In this document: in pieces, positions 22,835 to 24,542 of the stretch
Layout of the letters: every line of letters starts with the position of its first letter
Position numbering within the stretch: position 1 is the first letter of the stretch
Source of the DNA: JALYSX01 sp036510515
GTDB lineage: Bacteria > Vulcanimicrobiota > Vulcanimicrobiia > Vulcanimicrobiales > Vulcanimicrobiaceae
Length of the DNA: 24,542 nucleotides
Direction: 5' to 3'
NCBI GenBank assembly: GCA_036510515.1
Contig: DATCDS010000068.1
Span: 1 to 24,542 of the forward strand
Translations under genes and position numbers: made by a program
Notes under the pieces: generated by a model
Told to the model about the DNA's origin: nothing
Databases searched by the model: none
What the model saw: the letters and a program-made list of their open reading frames with translations, nothing else

Positions 22835-23620
22835 CTATGGCGCGTTCGGTGATGCGAGATTTACGGTCGGCGCCAGATCGGGCGGTGGCGGCGCATCGAG
22901 TGCCGTTCGGTAGAAGATCTTCGGATCGACCGTCACGTTGAGCTGAATCGAGGAGATGACCATGTCGGCGGTCGTCGTATCGGATGTCTCGCGCTTCCAG
23001 ATCGTATAGATCTTGCGGCCGCCTCCGATGTCTTTAAGGCCGGCAGGCCGGTAGGTTGCGATGTTGTCCACGATGACCGTGATGAGCGCGCCGGTCTGCT
23101 TATCGATCTGTAGAAGGACGCTTGGCTCGTTGGGGATGGAGAGTCCGACGAGGGTCGCCTGCCCGCGACTTCCCTTGGAGCCCTTCGTGTCGATTGTCAA
23201 GGCGACGGCCGGATATGCCGTAGTAAATGCGTTGCAGAGCAGAAGACCCTCGGTGAAAGCATCGGCCGCCATCGCCGCCGGGAAATCGTTGGGTTGGCCG
23301 GCGTGTGAGACCCAGCCCCAACCCGGGCCGCTCTCGACAAGGAACGATCTCCCGCTCGCGGTGCCTACGCTGAATTGTGCAAAGCGCGACGGCTCGCAAA
23401 TTTCGTCGAACGTGCTTTGATCGGCGATGCGTCCCTTAATGCGTATCGCTAAAACGGATCCGTCACCAAGCGTCCAGCCCATGAAGGTTCGAAACTTCGC
23501 CATGAGCGCAGCGGCATCGGGAGCGGGCGACGCGGGCTGCGCAACAGCAATTGAAATCATCGGCGCGAACATCGCGACCGCCAGAAAAAATACTTTGGCA
23601 ACGCGTTTGAACGTCAGCAT
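22835..23620 (-). CDS. Secreted protein of unknown function
   Basis: 261 residues from ATG 23620, chosen over GTG 23626 because AAAGG (23630-23626 on the minus strand) lies five bases before it. Residues 1-28 form a signal peptide (KRVAKVF, then a hydrophobic core, AVAQP cleavage region). The mature part is a beta-rich domain of alternating strands: 'SVLAIRIKGRI', 'GQATLVGLSIP', 'SVLLQIDKQTGALITVIVDN', then 'GRKIYTIWKRETSD' and 'FYRTALDAPPPPD'. The strand order and the 'vLLQIDkqTG' step are reminiscent of LolA/RseB-like lipid-sensing folds, but this is a weak impression. It converges on the anti-sigma candidate with only two bases between the stops. A role in envelope-stress sensing is conceivable but unproven. 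Confidence 0.6.
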   Translation of the reverse strand: MLTFKRVAKVFFLAVAMFAPMISIAVAQPASPAPDAAALMAKFRTFMGWTLGDGSVLAIRIKGRIADQSTFDEICEPSRFAQFSVGTASGRSFLVESGPGWGWVSHAGQPNDFPAAMAADAFTEGLLLCNAFTTAYPAVALTIDTKGSKGSRGQATLVGLSIPNEPSVLLQIDKQTGALITVIVDNIATYRPAGLKDIGGGRKIYTIWKRETSDTTTADMVISSIQLNVTVDPKIFYRTALDAPPPPDLAPTVNLASPNAP

Positions 23621-23653
23621 AGGCACCTTTCGGCAGGCTGGGTTCTTCGGGGC

Positions 23654-23682
23654 TTGCTACATACCTTGGCTGCCGCTATGGT
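23654..23682 (+). promoter_or_regulatory. Candidate promoter for a leaderless inositol-phosphatase transcript
   Basis: TTGCTA (23654-23659), a 17-bp spacer and TATGGT (23677-23682). The -10 ends six bases before the ATG at 23689, so transcription would begin at the start codon. No Shine-Dalgarno sequence is present. Confidence 0.5.
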
Positions 23683-23688
23683 AATCGT

Positions 23689-24542
23689 ATGCCTGATGCG
23701 TTAGTGGTCGCTCGTGCCGCCGCCCTTGCCGGTGGCGCGGTCGCGCTGGAAGCGCTGCACCGGCCGCATGAGATTGCGGAGAAGGGGCGGCGGGCCGACA
23801 TCGTTACCGAGGTCGATCACGCGAGCGAACGCGCGATCGTCGCGTGTTTGCGTGCGAGCTATCCCGATGCGGCGATCGTCACCGAAGAGGCCGGGCTGCT
23901 GGCGGGAACCTCGGGCGAGCGCTGGATTGTCGACCCGATCGACGGGACGACCAACTACGCGCACGGCTATCCGATCTTTTGCATCTCGATTGCGTACGAA
24001 CGCGACGGTGAGTTGGAGGCGGCGGCGATCTACGCGCCGACGATGAACGAACTATTCTTGGCGCGGTGTGGTGGCGGGGCGACGCTGAACGACGTGCCGA
24101 TCGCCGTGTCAACGGTCGATTCCGTAGGGGCCGCCCTGGTATGTACCGGGTTTCATCCTGCGGATTTCGAACGCAATGCGGGCTGCTTTCGCGTGGCTTC
24201 CAATCGGGCGCAGGCGGTGCGGCGGGATGGGTCGGCAGCGTTGGATTTAGCCTACGTTGCGTGCGGGCGCTTCGATGCGTTCTGGGAGTTCGATCTGCAC
24301 GCCTGGGACGTTGCCGCCGGAACGCTGCTCGTCCGCGAAGCCGGTGGGCGCGTGACGCGCGCGGACGGGAGCGGGAGCGCGGTCGACGCGCCATCGATTT
24401 TAGCCAGCAACGGGTTGATTCACGACGAGATGCTCGAGGTGCTTGCGAGCGGCTGTGTCATGGCGAGCGTAGCGACCGAAGGGGAGCGGAGTCGAGCCAC
24501 CGACGCAACGTTGGGGCGCGGTGGCTCGACTCCGGCGCCTTC
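23689..24542 (+). CDS. Inositol-monophosphatase-family phosphatase (3' end not reached)
   Basis: Starts at ATG 23689 ('MPDALVVARAAALAGG') and stays open to the window edge (284 codons). Mg2+-dependent IMPase motifs are intact: Glu66-Glu67 in 'IVTEEAG', the metal site Asp82-Pro-Ile-Asp85-Gly-Thr-Thr in 'VDPIDGTTNYAHGYP', and the C-terminal 'WDVAAGTLLVREAGG' with Asp207. These enzymes release phosphate from inositol phosphate, histidinol phosphate or similar small substrates; the exact one is not readable. The family's natural end is near 'ASNGLIHDEMLEVL' (~residue 252). Beyond it the frame runs into a palindromic repeat without meeting a stop, so the C-terminus is probably extended by repeat DNA. 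Confidence 0.88.
   Translation, partial: MPDALVVARAAALAGGAVALEALHRPHEIAEKGRRADIVTEVDHASERAIVACLRASYPDAAIVTEEAGLLAGTSGERWIVDPIDGTTNYAHGYPIFCISIAYERDGELEAAAIYAPTMNELFLARCGGGATLNDVPIAVSTVDSVGAALVCTGFHPADFERNAGCFRVASNRAQAVRRDGSAALDLAYVACGRFDAFWEFDLHAWDVAAGTLLVREAGGRVTRADGSGSAVDAPSILASNGLIHDEMLEVLASGCVMASVATEGERSRATDATLGRGGSTPAP
24456..24542. repeat. REP-like palindromic element at the 3' end of the phosphatase gene
   Basis: From TGTCATGGCGAGCGTAGCG (24456 on) the sequence has the look of the dispersed 'GTCAT...GAGCG...AGCG' intergenic repeats seen in many bacterial genomes. A perfect 15-bp inverted repeat follows: CGGAGTCGAGCCACC (24487-24501) and GGTGGCTCGACTCCG (24520-24534), with an 18-base loop. 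The element probably continues past the window. Confidence 0.7.

Overview
The window is 24.5 kb of dense, high-GC bacterial chromosome. It reads as a diderm (outer-membrane) bacterium: it has an outer-membrane beta-barrel, signal peptides on large surface proteins and no plasmid or phage backbone. Gene style, with very short gaps, GTG/TTG starts, 4-bp stop/start overlaps and possible leaderless promoters, would fit a lineage such as Candidatus Eremiobacterota. That placement is inference only.

Layout. (1) 1-9484, plus strand: a surface-protein block. It holds a large outer-membrane protein (5' end outside the window), a glycine-rich secreted protein resembling the myxobacterial AgmC type, and a giant autotransporter-repeat protein made of eight ~96-residue modules. 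The last two end in similar DUF11-like domains. A secreted TPR protein follows (9556-10734). (2) 10781-12192, minus strand: a RidA-family deaminase and an aldo/keto reductase, overlapping by 4 bp. (3) 12256-16911, plus strand: a PLP-dependent aromatic-type amino-acid decarboxylase coupled to a CHASE3 histidine kinase, an Rcp1-type response regulator and a REC-kinase-pseudoREC hybrid. (4) 16889-19740, minus strand: the most informative region. A clear M-box (ykoK-type) Mg2+ riboswitch with an intrinsic-terminator attenuator precedes a pore-less PRC-barrel/MgtE_N/CBS protein and an NRAMP-family transporter. The transporter's metal-site motifs are non-canonical (DVGG instead of DPGN, SPY instead of MPH). 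Together these look like a Mg2+-sensing and Mg2+-uptake operon in which an NRAMP-related permease replaces the MgtE channel. (5) 19746-20459: a 688-bp transposase-less element with perfect 17-bp terminal inverted repeats, flanked by perfect 13-bp direct repeats and carrying one small membrane-protein gene. It sits immediately upstream of the riboswitch promoter. (6) 20500-24542: a SnoaL/NTF2-like protein, an ECF sigma factor with a probable membrane anti-sigma partner, a secreted protein of unknown function, and an inositol-monophosphatase-family gene. The last runs off the window through a REP-like palindrome with no stop codon.

No rRNA, tRNA or CRISPR array was recognised. All functional calls come from reading sequence motifs; no database search was run.
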